Positions 25,520 to 33,301 of a stretch of 64,000 nucleotides of DNA are shown in pieces. Below the pieces are notes generated by a model. The model made no database searches. It saw nothing but the letters and a program-made list of their open reading frames with translations, and had not been told where the DNA came from. A program made the position numbers and the translations under genes. Every line of letters starts with the position of its first letter. Position 1 is the stretch's first letter. Source of the stretch: JAFEBO01 sp044221315 (lineage in GTDB: Bacteria; Planctomycetota; Phycisphaerae; Phycisphaerales; UBA1924); assembly GCA_044221315.1 (NCBI GenBank), contig JBGAPK010000008.1, positions 62,001-126,000 on the forward strand. The letters are read 5' to 3'.

Positions 25520-26452
25520 GTGGGACTCGCCCCGTACATCCGCCCCGGTGTCCGAATCGAGAAAATCGCCCCCGCCTGGCGTGAACGCCAAGCCGCCGTC
25601 GCTGCACTCGCCACCCGATTCGGTGCCGACGGGACGCGCCCGGGCGATGCGGAACTGCTCAAGGTGCAGGGCTCGTCGTTCGTCGTCCGAACCGCGCTGG
25701 AGGGCACGCCTGTCATCGTGAAATGGCGCGAACTTGCCACGCTGCGGGACCGGGCTTCGAGTCTGCTCCGGACCTCCAGGGGCTTTCGGCAATGGCGGGG
25801 TTCCAAGGCCCTCGCCCGCGCCGGGATCCCCACCGCACGCCCCGTCGCGCTGCTCACGCAGTACGGATTGTCCCGTGCGGAGCTTGATGCCGGGCGCAAG
25901 CCGCACTCCTACGCCAACCCGCGTGAGTGGCTCATCCTCGAAGCGGCGCCGGGAAAGACGGCGCTCGATCATCTTGCCTCGCACGACCTCTCCGTCCGCG
26001 ATCAACACTCCCTCGCCCGCGCCGTCGGCGTCCAAGTCAGCGCCATGCTCCGCGCCGGCCTCTGCAACCGCGATCACAAGCTCTCCAACATCATCGTCTC
26101 GTTCGAGGAAGGTGTACCCCTGGTCACACTCATCGACACCGTCGCCATCCGACGCCGCGGCAACCCCGGCGAGATTGTCCGCATGCTCGCGACGCTTCTC
26201 ATCGAATCCATCGGCGTGCACTGCCCGCCGCGCGCGCCGCTCGCCTATCGCGCTCTCCGAGACGCCTGCGCCGCATGGCTCGAAGGCACGCTGGCCCGCC
26301 CGCTCGGGGCCCACAAGGGCGACCGCAAGGCCTTACGCGCCCTGGTCCGCTCCACGGCCCGGCGCATCGACCAGTACGTGACCCACCACGGCGATCCAAC
26401 GCCCAGGGTCAATCCGCTGACCAAGCATGAATGGCCCGGCGAGGGCTCGTAA
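25520..26452 (+). CDS. Lipopolysaccharide kinase-like protein (WaaP/Kdo-kinase family)
   Basis: 310 residues from a GTG at 25520 (ORF begins GLAPYIRPGV). It has a protein-kinase-like fold: the lysine in VIVKWREL, the helix GFRQWRGSKALARAGIPTA with PVAL, and a catalytic loop LCNRDHKLSNIIV (Asp and Asn present). VTLIDTVAI stands in for the DFG region. Relatives phosphorylate core sugars of LPS (WaaP, KdkA). The neighbour on the other strand is an LPS-type glycosyltransferase. The substrate is not fixed by sequence. Confidence 0.75.
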   Translation: MGLAPYIRPGVRIEKIAPAWRERQAAVAALATRFGADGTRPGDAELLKVQGSSFVVRTALEGTPVIVKWRELATLRDRASSLLRTSRGFRQWRGSKALARAGIPTARPVALLTQYGLSRAELDAGRKPHSYANPREWLILEAAPGKTALDHLASHDLSVRDQHSLARAVGVQVSAMLRAGLCNRDHKLSNIIVSFEEGVPLVTLIDTVAIRRRGNPGEIVRMLATLLIESIGVHCPPRAPLAYRALRDACAAWLEGTLARPLGAHKGDRKALRALVRSTARRIDQYVTHHGDPTPRVNPLTKHEWPGEGS

Positions 26453-26515
26453 GAGTTACAACCGACAGGCGGCAAGTGGATAGCGCAATCCGCCTCTATC
26501 GCGTACTCTGGTTCC

Positions 26516-27496
26516 ATGGCCACCAAGGAGAAAGCGGTTTCCAGCAGGCCCCGCGAGCGCAAGCGAGTCGCGAAGGCGCACGCCGCATCATTCGATAAGT
26601 CCTACACCGCAAAGTCCGGCGCCGAGCCCCTGCTCACCATCGCCAAGCCCGAGGCCCGCATCTACATCGGCGACTGCCGCGAGATCATCCCCAAGATTCC
26701 CGAGTGCGCCAAGCAGCAGGTCGATCTGATCTTCGCCGATCCGCCCTTCAACTGGAGCGTCCCCTACGACCATTGGCACGACGGCATGCCCCGCAACGAC
26801 TACCTCGACTTCACCTACGCCTGGCTCAAGGCCTGCGCCGATTCGCTCGCCCCGCACGGCGCGCTCTGGGTCAACATCCCCGACGACACGGCCGCCGAGA
26901 TCGTCGTCTATCTCAAGAAGATCGGCCTGCACATGGTGAACTGGTGCGTCTGGCACTACCGCTTTGGCCAGAACAACAAGGCCCGCTTCATCAACAGCAA
27001 GGTGCACGCGCTCTACTTCGCAAAGCACGACGACGTGAATGTTCGAACGTGGAACCCCCAGCGCGTCGTTGAAATGTCCGACCGCGCCAGCATCTACGGC
27101 GACAAGCGCACCCTGACGAAGAAGGACGGCATGCCCGCCGGCATGCGAGTCCCCATGGACGTCTGGTACGGCCCCAACTGGGGACGCATCCAGGGCAACA
27201 ACAAGGAACGCCGCCCGCGCCACCACAACCAGTTGCCCGAGGTCTACCTCGAACGCGTCATCGAGGCCTGTAGCAACGAGGGCGACCTCGTCATGGACCC
27301 ATTCCTGGGCAGCGGCACAACCGGCGTCGTCGCGCACGCCCTCAAGCGTCGCTTTATCGGCTGCGAGTTCAGCAACGAGAACGCTCAGAGCGCCTTCGCA
27401 CGCATGAAGGAAGGGCCGATCAACGTCGGAAAATCGCGCGGCATGAGCAGCGCGATCGGACCCAAACGCAATAGATTGAAGGGCTTTGAGGCTTGA
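26516..27496 (+). CDS. Orphan beta-class DNA methyltransferase (N6-adenine/N4-cytosine)
   Basis: 326 residues. The catalytic motif IV ADPPF (about residue 77) comes before the AdoMet-binding motif I DPFLGSGTTG (about 262), the order seen in beta-class enzymes such as CcrM. A basic N-terminus (about 1-40) precedes the domain, and the insert between the motifs probably forms the target-recognition region (NNKARFINSKVHALYFAKHD). DPPF rather than DPPY is seen in some amino-methyltransferases. No endonuclease gene is near, so it probably marks DNA for regulation or replication control, or is a remnant of a restriction system. The recognition site is unknown. Confidence 0.82.
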   Translation: MATKEKAVSSRPRERKRVAKAHAASFDKSYTAKSGAEPLLTIAKPEARIYIGDCREIIPKIPECAKQQVDLIFADPPFNWSVPYDHWHDGMPRNDYLDFTYAWLKACADSLAPHGALWVNIPDDTAAEIVVYLKKIGLHMVNWCVWHYRFGQNNKARFINSKVHALYFAKHDDVNVRTWNPQRVVEMSDRASIYGDKRTLTKKDGMPAGMRVPMDVWYGPNWGRIQGNNKERRPRHHNQLPEVYLERVIEACSNEGDLVMDPFLGSGTTGVVAHALKRRFIGCEFSNENAQSAFARMKEGPINVGKSRGMSSAIGPKRNRLKGFEA

Positions 27497-27501
27497 GCCG
27501 G

Positions 27502-28287
27502 CTAAGCAGCCGGCCCGCCGAGATTGCGATAGGGATTGCGCCCAAGAAAGCCGCCGGTTGGTTCCTCTACGTGCGCAAGCTCTAAGCCTGTCGCGTCCGC
27601 AATCTCCACCGCGACTGCCTTCAAGTTGCCTGCCCCGCCATCACGAAGGAGCGTCATGGCGAACTCTTTGTCTTCCCGCAAGAAGACAAGTTGCAATTCC
27701 CATACGTCCTCCCATCGCTTCGCCGTCTGCGCTGCATCGCGCACCCACCTTCCGTGAACAAGATCCCACCGCAGCGCTAGATCGCGGCTGATACTCTTGC
27801 CGGTGCGCGGCCACGACAGCTCCGTACCTGCGAAGCGAAAAGCGGGGAGGTCTTTCAATTCACGTGATCGAAGAATCCAGATACCGATCGCCCCGATACC
27901 GAAGGCAACAGGCAAGCACACCGCAGTGAAGATCCCCTTCTGGCGATCGTCGGGAGAGCCCCAAAGGGCGAGCGCAATGCCTCCGACAAGGGCGAGAACA
28001 CCCAGCGTCAAGAAAAATACGATCAGGCCAAGAGCCGCCCGATGGTCCACGATAACTTCAACGGAGTCGCCGGACGTCACGACCTTCCATCTGAAGATGG
28101 AGAGTTTGTCGGGCGCGGACAGCCTCGGACAATCATCCCGGATTTCGAAAGCCTCTTCCACCTGATCGATTCTACTGGGCCGGGAGTGGCTCACTGTTAC
28201 AAGGCGGCGCAACCGGTAGGTCTTGGGGCCTGCCGCGCAGAAAACAGCGAATCCCCGAACGATTCGGCCAAAAAACGTCCCGAACAA
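27502..28287 (-). CDS. Hypothetical membrane protein
   Basis: Up to 261 residues from a TTG at 28287; GTG codons around 28195 or 28155 are other candidates. Two membrane helices lie around residues 86-108 and 118-140. A cytoplasmic part with WDLVHGRWVRDAAQTAKRWE and a Gly/Pro-containing C-terminus follows. No family is recognised. The gene ends five bases after the convergent methyltransferase gene. Lower G+C around 27530-28150 sets it apart from its neighbours. Confidence 0.5.
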   Translation of the reverse strand: MFGTFFGRIVRGFAVFCAAGPKTYRLRRLVTVSHSRPSRIDQVEEAFEIRDDCPRLSAPDKLSIFRWKVVTSGDSVEVIVDHRAALGLIVFFLTLGVLALVGGIALALWGSPDDRQKGIFTAVCLPVAFGIGAIGIWILRSRELKDLPAFRFAGTELSWPRTGKSISRDLALRWDLVHGRWVRDAAQTAKRWEDVWELQLVFLREDKEFAMTLLRDGGAGNLKAVAVEIADATGLELAHVEEPTGGFLGRNPYRNLGGPAA

Positions 28288-28340
28288 GCAACCAACCCGG
28301 CCCCTCCGGCGCTACCGACTATGGAGAAAAGGGGCCGCAC

Positions 28341-28754
28341 ATGACCGAAAGCAAGACCCGGCTGGAAGAGATCCGAGTCCTGATCGTCGATGACGACCGC
28401 GACGTGCTCGATTCGTTCGAGGCCGCGTTCCAGTCGGAGGGCGCGCTCACGCAGCTCGCCATGGACGGGAACGAGGCCGTGCGCATCTGCCGCGAAGACC
28501 CGCCCGACATTGTCATCCTCGACATGATGCTGCCGCGGCGGTCCGGCTTTCTTGTGCTCGAGAAAATCAAGGGCTACGAGGACGCCCCGATCGTGATCAT
28601 GGTCACCGCCAACGAAGGCCGGCGTCACCAGGCGTATGCCGAGAGCCTTGGCGTGGACAAGTACCTTGTGAAGCCGGTGCCGCTGGCGCAGTTGCTTGAC
28701 ACAGCGGTTGAATTGATCGAGGCCGAAGAGGGCGACGATCCGTCGGAAGCCTGA
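28341..28754 (+). CDS. Single-domain response regulator (CheY-like receiver)
   Basis: 137 residues. Receiver-domain residues are all present: the acidic pocket in VLIVDDDRD, phospho-acceptor Asp in IVILDMMLP, Thr in IMVTANEG, and Lys in YLVKPVP. There is no output domain, so it acts by protein contact after phosphorylation by a histidine kinase or phosphorelay. No kinase gene is adjacent. The gene is followed by a hairpin at 28786-28811 and is divergent from the membrane protein gene. Confidence 0.85.
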   Translation: MTESKTRLEEIRVLIVDDDRDVLDSFEAAFQSEGALTQLAMDGNEAVRICREDPPDIVILDMMLPRRSGFLVLEKIKGYEDAPIVIMVTANEGRRHQAYAESLGVDKYLVKPVPLAQLLDTAVELIEAEEGDDPSEA

Positions 28755-28785
28755 AACGTCAGCACGGATTGGGATGAATCGTGCC

Positions 28786-28811
28786 ACCAATCGTGGCTCT
28801 GCACGATTGGT
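28786..28811. terminator. Perfect 10-bp inverted repeat after the receiver gene
   Basis: ACCAATCGTG (28786-28795) pairs with CACGATTGGT (28802-28811) around a 6-base loop. The hairpin begins 32 bases after the response-regulator stop and has no T-run. It may be a weak terminator or a protein-binding site. Confidence 0.4.
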
Positions 28812-28871
28812 GCGAGCGGTTGATCTAGTCCAAGAACCACCCAACCCCGCCCTCCGGCACGCCATCGCGCA

Positions 28872-28905
28872 GAACCGGTTGTTCTGCAACCGCAGCGACC
28901 GGTTC
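28872..28905. promoter_or_regulatory. GAACCGGT...ACCGGTTC inverted repeat before a hypothetical gene
   Basis: Two 8-base arms (28872-28879 and 28898-28905) are separated by 18 bases and end 12 bases before the GTG at 28917. The arm spacing suggests a dimeric regulator operator or an RNA hairpin just before the start codon. Confidence 0.35.
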
Positions 28906-28916
28906 TACCATTCCCC

Positions 28917-29288
28917 GTGGCAAAGAAGCGACAAATCGTCCTCATGAAAGGCAGCCTCACCGGCGTCGCCGCCCTCGCCGCCGGCACGCGCGCGAGCCCG
29001 GCCCGCCCAGATGGCTCCCACGGCCCGATGGGCACCGCGGCCGAAGTGAAAGAAGTCCTCGCCCGCTACAACACCGCCCCCGACGGCTCTCCCCGCAGCG
29101 CCTCGCTCGGCACAGAGGTGCTCCACGGCCCCGGACTCATCGTCGAACTGCCGACGAATCAAGACGAGGTTTCACAGGCATTGGTCACGGTCCTCGACGA
29201 CGACATCGCCTGGCCGGTCCTGAGCCGCGTCTGCAAGGCGGCGGGCTGGCGGATGATGGATGTGGAGACCGGGCGGGTGTTTGGCTGA
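28917..29288 (+). CDS. Hypothetical small protein
   Basis: 123 residues from a GTG at 28917. The protein is soluble with no membrane segment. N-terminal MAKKRQIVLMKGSLTGVAAL is followed by a stretch GPGLIVELPTNQDEVSQAL and a C-terminal VCKAAGWRMMDVETGRVFG. I do not recognise the family. The stop codon lies inside a 7-bp-period array that separates it by 32 bases from the FmdB-like gene, so the two are probably co-transcribed. Confidence 0.5.
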   Translation: MAKKRQIVLMKGSLTGVAALAAGTRASPARPDGSHGPMGTAAEVKEVLARYNTAPDGSPRSASLGTEVLHGPGLIVELPTNQDEVSQALVTVLDDDIAWPVLSRVCKAAGWRMMDVETGRVFG

Positions 29289-29318
29289 GAGCTGACAGCT
29301 GAAAACCGATAGCTGATC
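29284..29318. repeat. 7-bp-period array across a stop codon
   Basis: Units GCTGAGA, GCTGACA, GCTGAAA, ACCGATA and GCTGATC run through 29284-29318. The first unit contains the TGA stop of the 28917-29288 gene, and the last ends 2 bases before the next ATG (29321). This is the same unit type as the array at 14301-14342, next to the portal stop codon. Confidence 0.75.
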
Positions 29319-29320
29319 CC

Positions 29321-29620
29321 ATGCCCACCTACGTCTACGAAATCCTCGACAAAGAAGGCAAGCCCACCGGCGAGACCTTCGAACTCGTCCAGTCCATGAA
29401 GGAAGACGCGCTCACCAAAGACAAAAAGGGCCGCCCCGTCCGGCGCGCCATCGTCGCCCCCGCCATCGCCGGCAAGTGGAGCCCGATCAAAGAAAAGTCG
29501 GCCCTCAGCAACAAGAACCTCGAGCGGATGGGCTTTACGAAGTACGAGAAGAAGGGCAAGGGATACATGGAACGCGTGGCGGGTAAAGAGGGGCCCAAGA
29601 GCATCTCGTCGGAAGACTGA
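29321..29620 (+). CDS. FmdB-like protein without zinc-ribbon cysteines
   Basis: 99 residues. The layout follows FmdB-type zinc ribbons: MPTYVYE start, FELVQSM, then GRPVRRAI. The four cysteines expected in YxCxxCG and CPxCG are replaced by YEILDKEGK and LTKDKKGR. The C-terminus is a Lys-rich tail (GFTKYEKKGKGYMERV) that resembles the aromatic/Gly tail of the family. It may have become a metal-free fold or a protein-binding domain. Its role in the original family is itself uncertain. It lies downstream of the small hypothetical gene, probably in one transcript. Confidence 0.6.
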   Translation: MPTYVYEILDKEGKPTGETFELVQSMKEDALTKDKKGRPVRRAIVAPAIAGKWSPIKEKSALSNKNLERMGFTKYEKKGKGYMERVAGKEGPKSISSED

Positions 29621-29861
29621 GCGATCGGGCAAGGCCCCTCGCTCGCGAGCATTCTGCATCGAGCGGTCTTGATCGAGTTCAGATCGGTGGTGAGTTGTCG
29701 GATGACCAGTCTGGCCTTGACGAATTCCCGCACCGGCGGGCAGGTCCGAACCCGGGGCGGCAGTCCGGTCAGCCCGCCGTCAAAGCCGGCGAGCGATGAG
29801 AAATGACATTCGATCTTCCGGCGTTCGCTGCGGAGCCTACTGCCGTTCGGCGGACACTTGT

Positions 29862-30797
29862 TCATTCCACCGGCTTCGGCGCGCCCACCAGTTCCCAGTT
29901 CAGATCCGGGTTGTACTCGATCATTCCACGCGCGAGCGATTCGGTGTTTTCGCCCAGATCGTTCTGGTACACGAGACCCTGCTGGTTGACGATGAAAGTC
30001 ATGATGCCCGAACTGCCGTACTCGAACGGATACGCGATGACGGCGAAGCCGCCGGTGAGGCGGCCGTTCTGCATGTAGTCCTGCTTGCCGCCGGGCGCGT
30101 CCGGGCCCTGGGCGGTCAGGATGCGGTAGCAGTAGCCGTGGTAGGGCTTGGGTGCGTGGGTGGGATCGGCGCTGCGGGTGTACCCCTGCGCGGAGGCTTC
30201 GGCGACGAGATCGCCAAGCGGGCTTTCCGGTCCGCCGTCGGCGGGCCAATACAGACCGTTCTTGGCGCCCGAGTCGCTGAAGAATTTCGCGGCGTACTCG
30301 GCCGTGCCCTGCGGGCGCATCGCGAGATATTCCCTTTGGGCGTCGCAGATCGCCAGGCAGGTCTGGATCGTGTCGAGCTCGTTGCGTCCGATGCGTCGCG
30401 AGACCAACTCGTCCTTGCCCGCGGCAAGGTCGAACTGCCAGCCCCCGTTGGCCGGCACGACCGGAATGGGCATCGGCCACTCGTTGTTTCCAACCTCGAG
30501 GATCTTCGAACCCTCCGGACCGTCCACGAGCTTGTGCTTCTCGTTGTACTTCGCGAGGAACAACTCGCGCCGGTTCGCGTCGGCGACTTCATCCCCCGAA
30601 CTGAGAACATCCTCGGCATTGGGGCCGAGGATCTTGTTGAGGTCATCCGTGTTGTCAGTCGTGAGCGCCGCCGTCAGGGCGCTCACGGCCTCGTCGGGCG
30701 TGGCGTACACCTGCGCCGGGTTCGACGCGCAGGCGCCGAGGAACAGGCAGGCTCCGGCGGCGAAGAGAACGGCGGCAAAGCGGGGAGTTGAGAACAT
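29862..30797 (-). CDS. DUF2950-family lipoprotein
   Basis: 311 residues. A lipobox (FLGAC, cysteine at about 23) follows a hydrophobic signal. The DUF2950 body shows SALTAALTTDNTDDLNKIL, LVDGPEGSKILEVGNNEWPM, a long central region and the family ending SSGIMTFIVNQQGLVYQNDL. The family's function is unknown. In other bacteria DUF2950 genes commonly sit beside DUF3300 genes, and a DUF3300 gene lies 70 bases away here on the same strand. The two therefore probably form a transcribed pair involved in the outer envelope. Confidence 0.85.
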   Translation of the reverse strand: MFSTPRFAAVLFAAGACLFLGACASNPAQVYATPDEAVSALTAALTTDNTDDLNKILGPNAEDVLSSGDEVADANRRELFLAKYNEKHKLVDGPEGSKILEVGNNEWPMPIPVVPANGGWQFDLAAGKDELVSRRIGRNELDTIQTCLAICDAQREYLAMRPQGTAEYAAKFFSDSGAKNGLYWPADGGPESPLGDLVAEASAQGYTRSADPTHAPKPYHGYCYRILTAQGPDAPGGKQDYMQNGRLTGGFAVIAYPFEYGSSGIMTFIVNQQGLVYQNDLGENTESLARGMIEYNPDLNWELVGAPKPVE

Positions 30798-30868
30798 GGC
30801 GTTGATCCTGCGGAGAAAGTTGAACTGGTGTCGGGATGGACCGGTGTCAGAGTTGATGAGGCGATCAA

Positions 30869-32248
30869 TCAGCGACGCCCGCCACCGCCGCGCCCGCCGC
30901 CGCCGCCGCGAGAGCCCCCGCCTCCGGACGGGCGCGATGCTCCGCCGCTCGGTCGCGAGGCCGCGCTGCTGCTGCGGCTCGCGTTGCCGCGGTTGCTGGC
31001 TGCTTGCGTCGAGGCGCCGCTCCGATTGGCGCCGCTGAGGGCATTGCCCTGGCCGCCGCTGGGCCGGTTGGCCGGCTGCGTGGAAGGACGCGCGGCACCC
31101 TGATTGCCCGCGGGACGATTTCCGGCGGAAGGCTGCTGGGCCGGGCGATTGCCGGCCTGGCCCCCGCTCGGACGATTGGCTCCGGCGCCGGGCTGCTGGG
31201 CCGGTCGGTTGCCCGCGCCCTGGCCGGGCCGATTGGCCGACTGGCCCGCGCCGGCATCGCGCCCACGGTACTGATCGCGGGCCTGCGATGCCTGGGCGCG
31301 ATCAACACCGCCGTATTTCTGGGCTGTGGACCTGTTGGCGTAAGGCGCGCCTTGGCGGTGCTGGGGATTGTGCTGCCATTGGGAGCCGCCCTGGACGTTT
31401 GCGCGATTGCCCCCCTGGACGTTGGTGCGGTTCCCGCCCTGGATGTTGGTGTTGCGATTGAAATTGTTGTTGATGTTGACCGAGCCGCCGTTCCAGTTGC
31501 AGTTCCCGTTCCAGTTGTTGCTCCAGATCGCGCCGCAGGCCACGCCCACGCCGAAGGAGAGTGCCGCCGCGCCCGCAACGTACCCGGGCGGGTAGTACGG
31601 ATAGGGCGGGTAGGAGGGGTAGGGCCACGCGCCGTACACAACACTCGGGTTGTACTGCGGCACGTACACCACCTCCGGGTTGGCCGGCTGAATGACGATC
31701 GTCTGAGGGGCCGCGGCGCCGGCCGGCGCCTGGTTGATGGTCACGGTCTGCTGCTGATTGGACTGAAGGTTGCCCGCGGCCTGCGCCTTGTTGCGGAGGC
31801 GCTGGATGGCGTCCATCACGTCCTTCTGCTGGGCGATGAACGCATCGCCCAGCTTGGAGGTGATGTCGAGCTTGTCGCTCATCATGGAGAGCACGTCGGG
31901 GAACTGCACGAGCGACTTGACGCTCGTGTCCCACGTCTGCTCGTCAACGGCCTTCGCGAGCGCATCGCCCGTGAGGTCCTTGTGCGCCTTGGTCCACCGG
32001 TCGGCCTGCACGATCTCGATCGGGTAGGTCGAGGCCATGAGCACCTGCGCCAGCAAGTCGTCGGGGTAGAGCGCGATCGGCGCGACCAACTGGTCGAGCT
32101 GCTCCTGCGTGAGCGGGGCATCGCCGTCGGGCGCCGCCGCCGGAGCGGCGGCCGCGGCAGGCGCCGGGGCGGGCGCTTGGGCCATCGCTCCGGGCGCGAA
32201 GAAGAAAGCGGCAGTCATCAAAGCGGCAAAGCCCGGGAGTCGGTTCAC
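30869..32248 (-). CDS. DUF3300-domain secreted protein with Asn/Gly/Arg-rich tail
   Basis: 459 residues from a GTG at 32248. A signal peptide (about 1-23, ending MAQA) leads to a DUF3300 domain at about 45-250 (LTQEQLDQLVAPIALYPDDL and later a Tyr/Pro-rich YPSYPPYPYYPPGY stretch). The C-terminal 200 residues are low-complexity: Asn-Gly repeats, then Gln/Pro/Asn/Arg and a final Gly/Arg run, typical of disordered surface linkers. It is predicted to be exported and possibly cell-wall associated. It forms a likely operon with the DUF2950 gene. An 8-bp-period array lies upstream (32291-32346). Confidence 0.8.
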   Translation of the reverse strand: MNRLPGFAALMTAAFFFAPGAMAQAPAPAPAAAAAPAAAPDGDAPLTQEQLDQLVAPIALYPDDLLAQVLMASTYPIEIVQADRWTKAHKDLTGDALAKAVDEQTWDTSVKSLVQFPDVLSMMSDKLDITSKLGDAFIAQQKDVMDAIQRLRNKAQAAGNLQSNQQQTVTINQAPAGAAAPQTIVIQPANPEVVYVPQYNPSVVYGAWPYPSYPPYPYYPPGYVAGAAALSFGVGVACGAIWSNNWNGNCNWNGGSVNINNNFNRNTNIQGGNRTNVQGGNRANVQGGSQWQHNPQHRQGAPYANRSTAQKYGGVDRAQASQARDQYRGRDAGAGQSANRPGQGAGNRPAQQPGAGANRPSGGQAGNRPAQQPSAGNRPAGNQGAARPSTQPANRPSGGQGNALSGANRSGASTQAASNRGNASRSSSAASRPSGGASRPSGGGGSRGGGGGRGGGGRR

Positions 32249-32290
32249 GTCTGTGCTCCTTGTGCACGGCGAGTATAACGGGGAAAGAAG

Positions 32291-32346
32291 CCGAGCAGCA
32301 GGGCGGTAGAGCCACAGAGCGGCAGAGGGCAGAGCGGCAAAGCAGA
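32291..32346. repeat. Degenerate 8-bp-period array upstream of the DUF3300 gene
   Basis: Units such as CGGTAGAG, CCACAGAG, CGGCAGAG and CGGCAAAG repeat with an 8-base period. It is related to arrays at 11089-11120 and 13482-13513. It lies about 45 bases upstream of the start codon at 32248, again on the start side of a minus-strand gene. Confidence 0.5.
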
Positions 32347-32416
32347 GTACTTGCGACTGGGTATCAAGCACGGCGCGTGAGGTCAAAAATCGTCTTTGGT
32401 CGGCCCGGAGGGCCAT

Positions 32417-32463
32417 CGATCGTTGCCGGCAGCGCAGATCGCAACGCGATCAAGCTGCCGGTC
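32417..32463. repeat. REP-like element on the 3' side of RAYT 2
   Basis: A 47-base hairpin element begins CGATCGTTGCCGGCAGCG and ends AAGCTGCCGGTC. Its inverted near-identical copy lies at 33213-33259 on the other side of the transposase gene, and a partial relative with a CCGGCGGC hairpin lies near 33065-33103. Confidence 0.75.
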
Positions 32464-32501
32464 CACGGATAGAAAACTCCCCGGCCCGGAGGGCCGATGA
32501 A

Positions 32502-32954
32502 TCAACCAAACAACTCGTCGGGCGAAACATCCGTCCCGTGCGCCCGGTGCAACCGGATCAACTCATCCACATATGAGAGCCGCTTGTGATGCGACTTCTG
32601 GTTGTCGATATAGCGAACAAGCTTTGGCAAAACCGACTTGCTCACGGTGAATCCGCCGTACCCCTCTTGCCAAGCGAAATCCGCGAGCTTCGGAAAGGAC
32701 TCATGAATCCATTTCGACGAACGGGATTTCAGATGGCGTGCCAGATCCGAGTGCGAGAGTTCCGACGGGTATCGAACCGCAACATGGACATGCTCGACAA
32801 AGCCATTGATAGCGTACGGAGTGCATTTCAGATTTTTCGCGATGCCGCCGAGGAAGGGATGCAGACGGTCTTCTAGTTCGGGAGTGAGCCAGGGTTCGCG
32901 GTGCTTGGTCCCGAAGACGAAGTGGTAGTAGTTGTGCGTCCAAGTGCTGGGCAT
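32502..32954 (-). CDS. REP-associated tyrosine transposase (RAYT), second copy
   Basis: 150 residues from the ATG at 32954. It is an HUH/Y1 transposase: the HUH motif lies in VEHVHVAV and the catalytic tyrosine is probable in LVRYIDNQKSHHKR. Sequence features shared with the 8104-8556 protein are SSKWIHESFP and FAWQEGYGGFTVSKS, but the two diverge widely elsewhere, so they are paralogues rather than a recent duplication. The gene is flanked by inverted REP copies at 32417-32463 and 33213-33259, unlike the REP family at RAYT 1. This fits each RAYT moving its own hairpin family. Confidence 0.9.
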   Translation of the reverse strand: MPSTWTHNYYHFVFGTKHREPWLTPELEDRLHPFLGGIAKNLKCTPYAINGFVEHVHVAVRYPSELSHSDLARHLKSRSSKWIHESFPKLADFAWQEGYGGFTVSKSVLPKLVRYIDNQKSHHKRLSYVDELIRLHRAHGTDVSPDELFG

Positions 32955-33064
32955 GCGCGGAACATACCAAATCTCTCATCTTCGCGCGCGGGTCGGCGTC
33001 GTTCCCGACGAATGCTTCCGAGTCCAGCAGCGACTGCTGCTTCCGGGTCCCCTTCGCCCGCAGG

Positions 33065-33259
33065 GCGCACGATCGTTGCCGGCGGCTTCAGCCGCCGGTA
33101 GAGCATAGAAATCGCCCGCCCCGGAGGGGCAGGCGAGCGGACGGGCACCGACCTGCGAGTGCGATGTGATTGGATCGTCCGCCCCTCCGGGGCGAAATGA
33201 TCAATGGAGGCCGACCGGCAGCTTGATCGCTTCGCGATCGGCGCTGCCGGCAACGATCG
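33065..33259. repeat. REP-like elements on the 5' side of RAYT 2
   Basis: One hairpin element with CCGGCGGCTTCAGCCGCCGG lies at about 33065-33103, followed by CCGCCCCGGAGGGGCAGG-type palindromes. The inverted copy of 32417-32463 lies at 33213-33259 (start GACCGGCAGCTTGATCGC, end CAACGATCG). The 347-base gap upstream of the RAYT holds no gene. Confidence 0.7.
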
Positions 33260-33301
33260 TGCGCCCTTCGGGCGTAACAAGCACTGCTGAGCAGAGCTTG
33301 A

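Noticed and set aside
31004..32278. Long plus-strand open frame opposite the DUF3300 gene.
   Set aside because: It arises from the repetitive, low-complexity C-terminal codons of the minus-strand gene and has no domain or start signal of its own.
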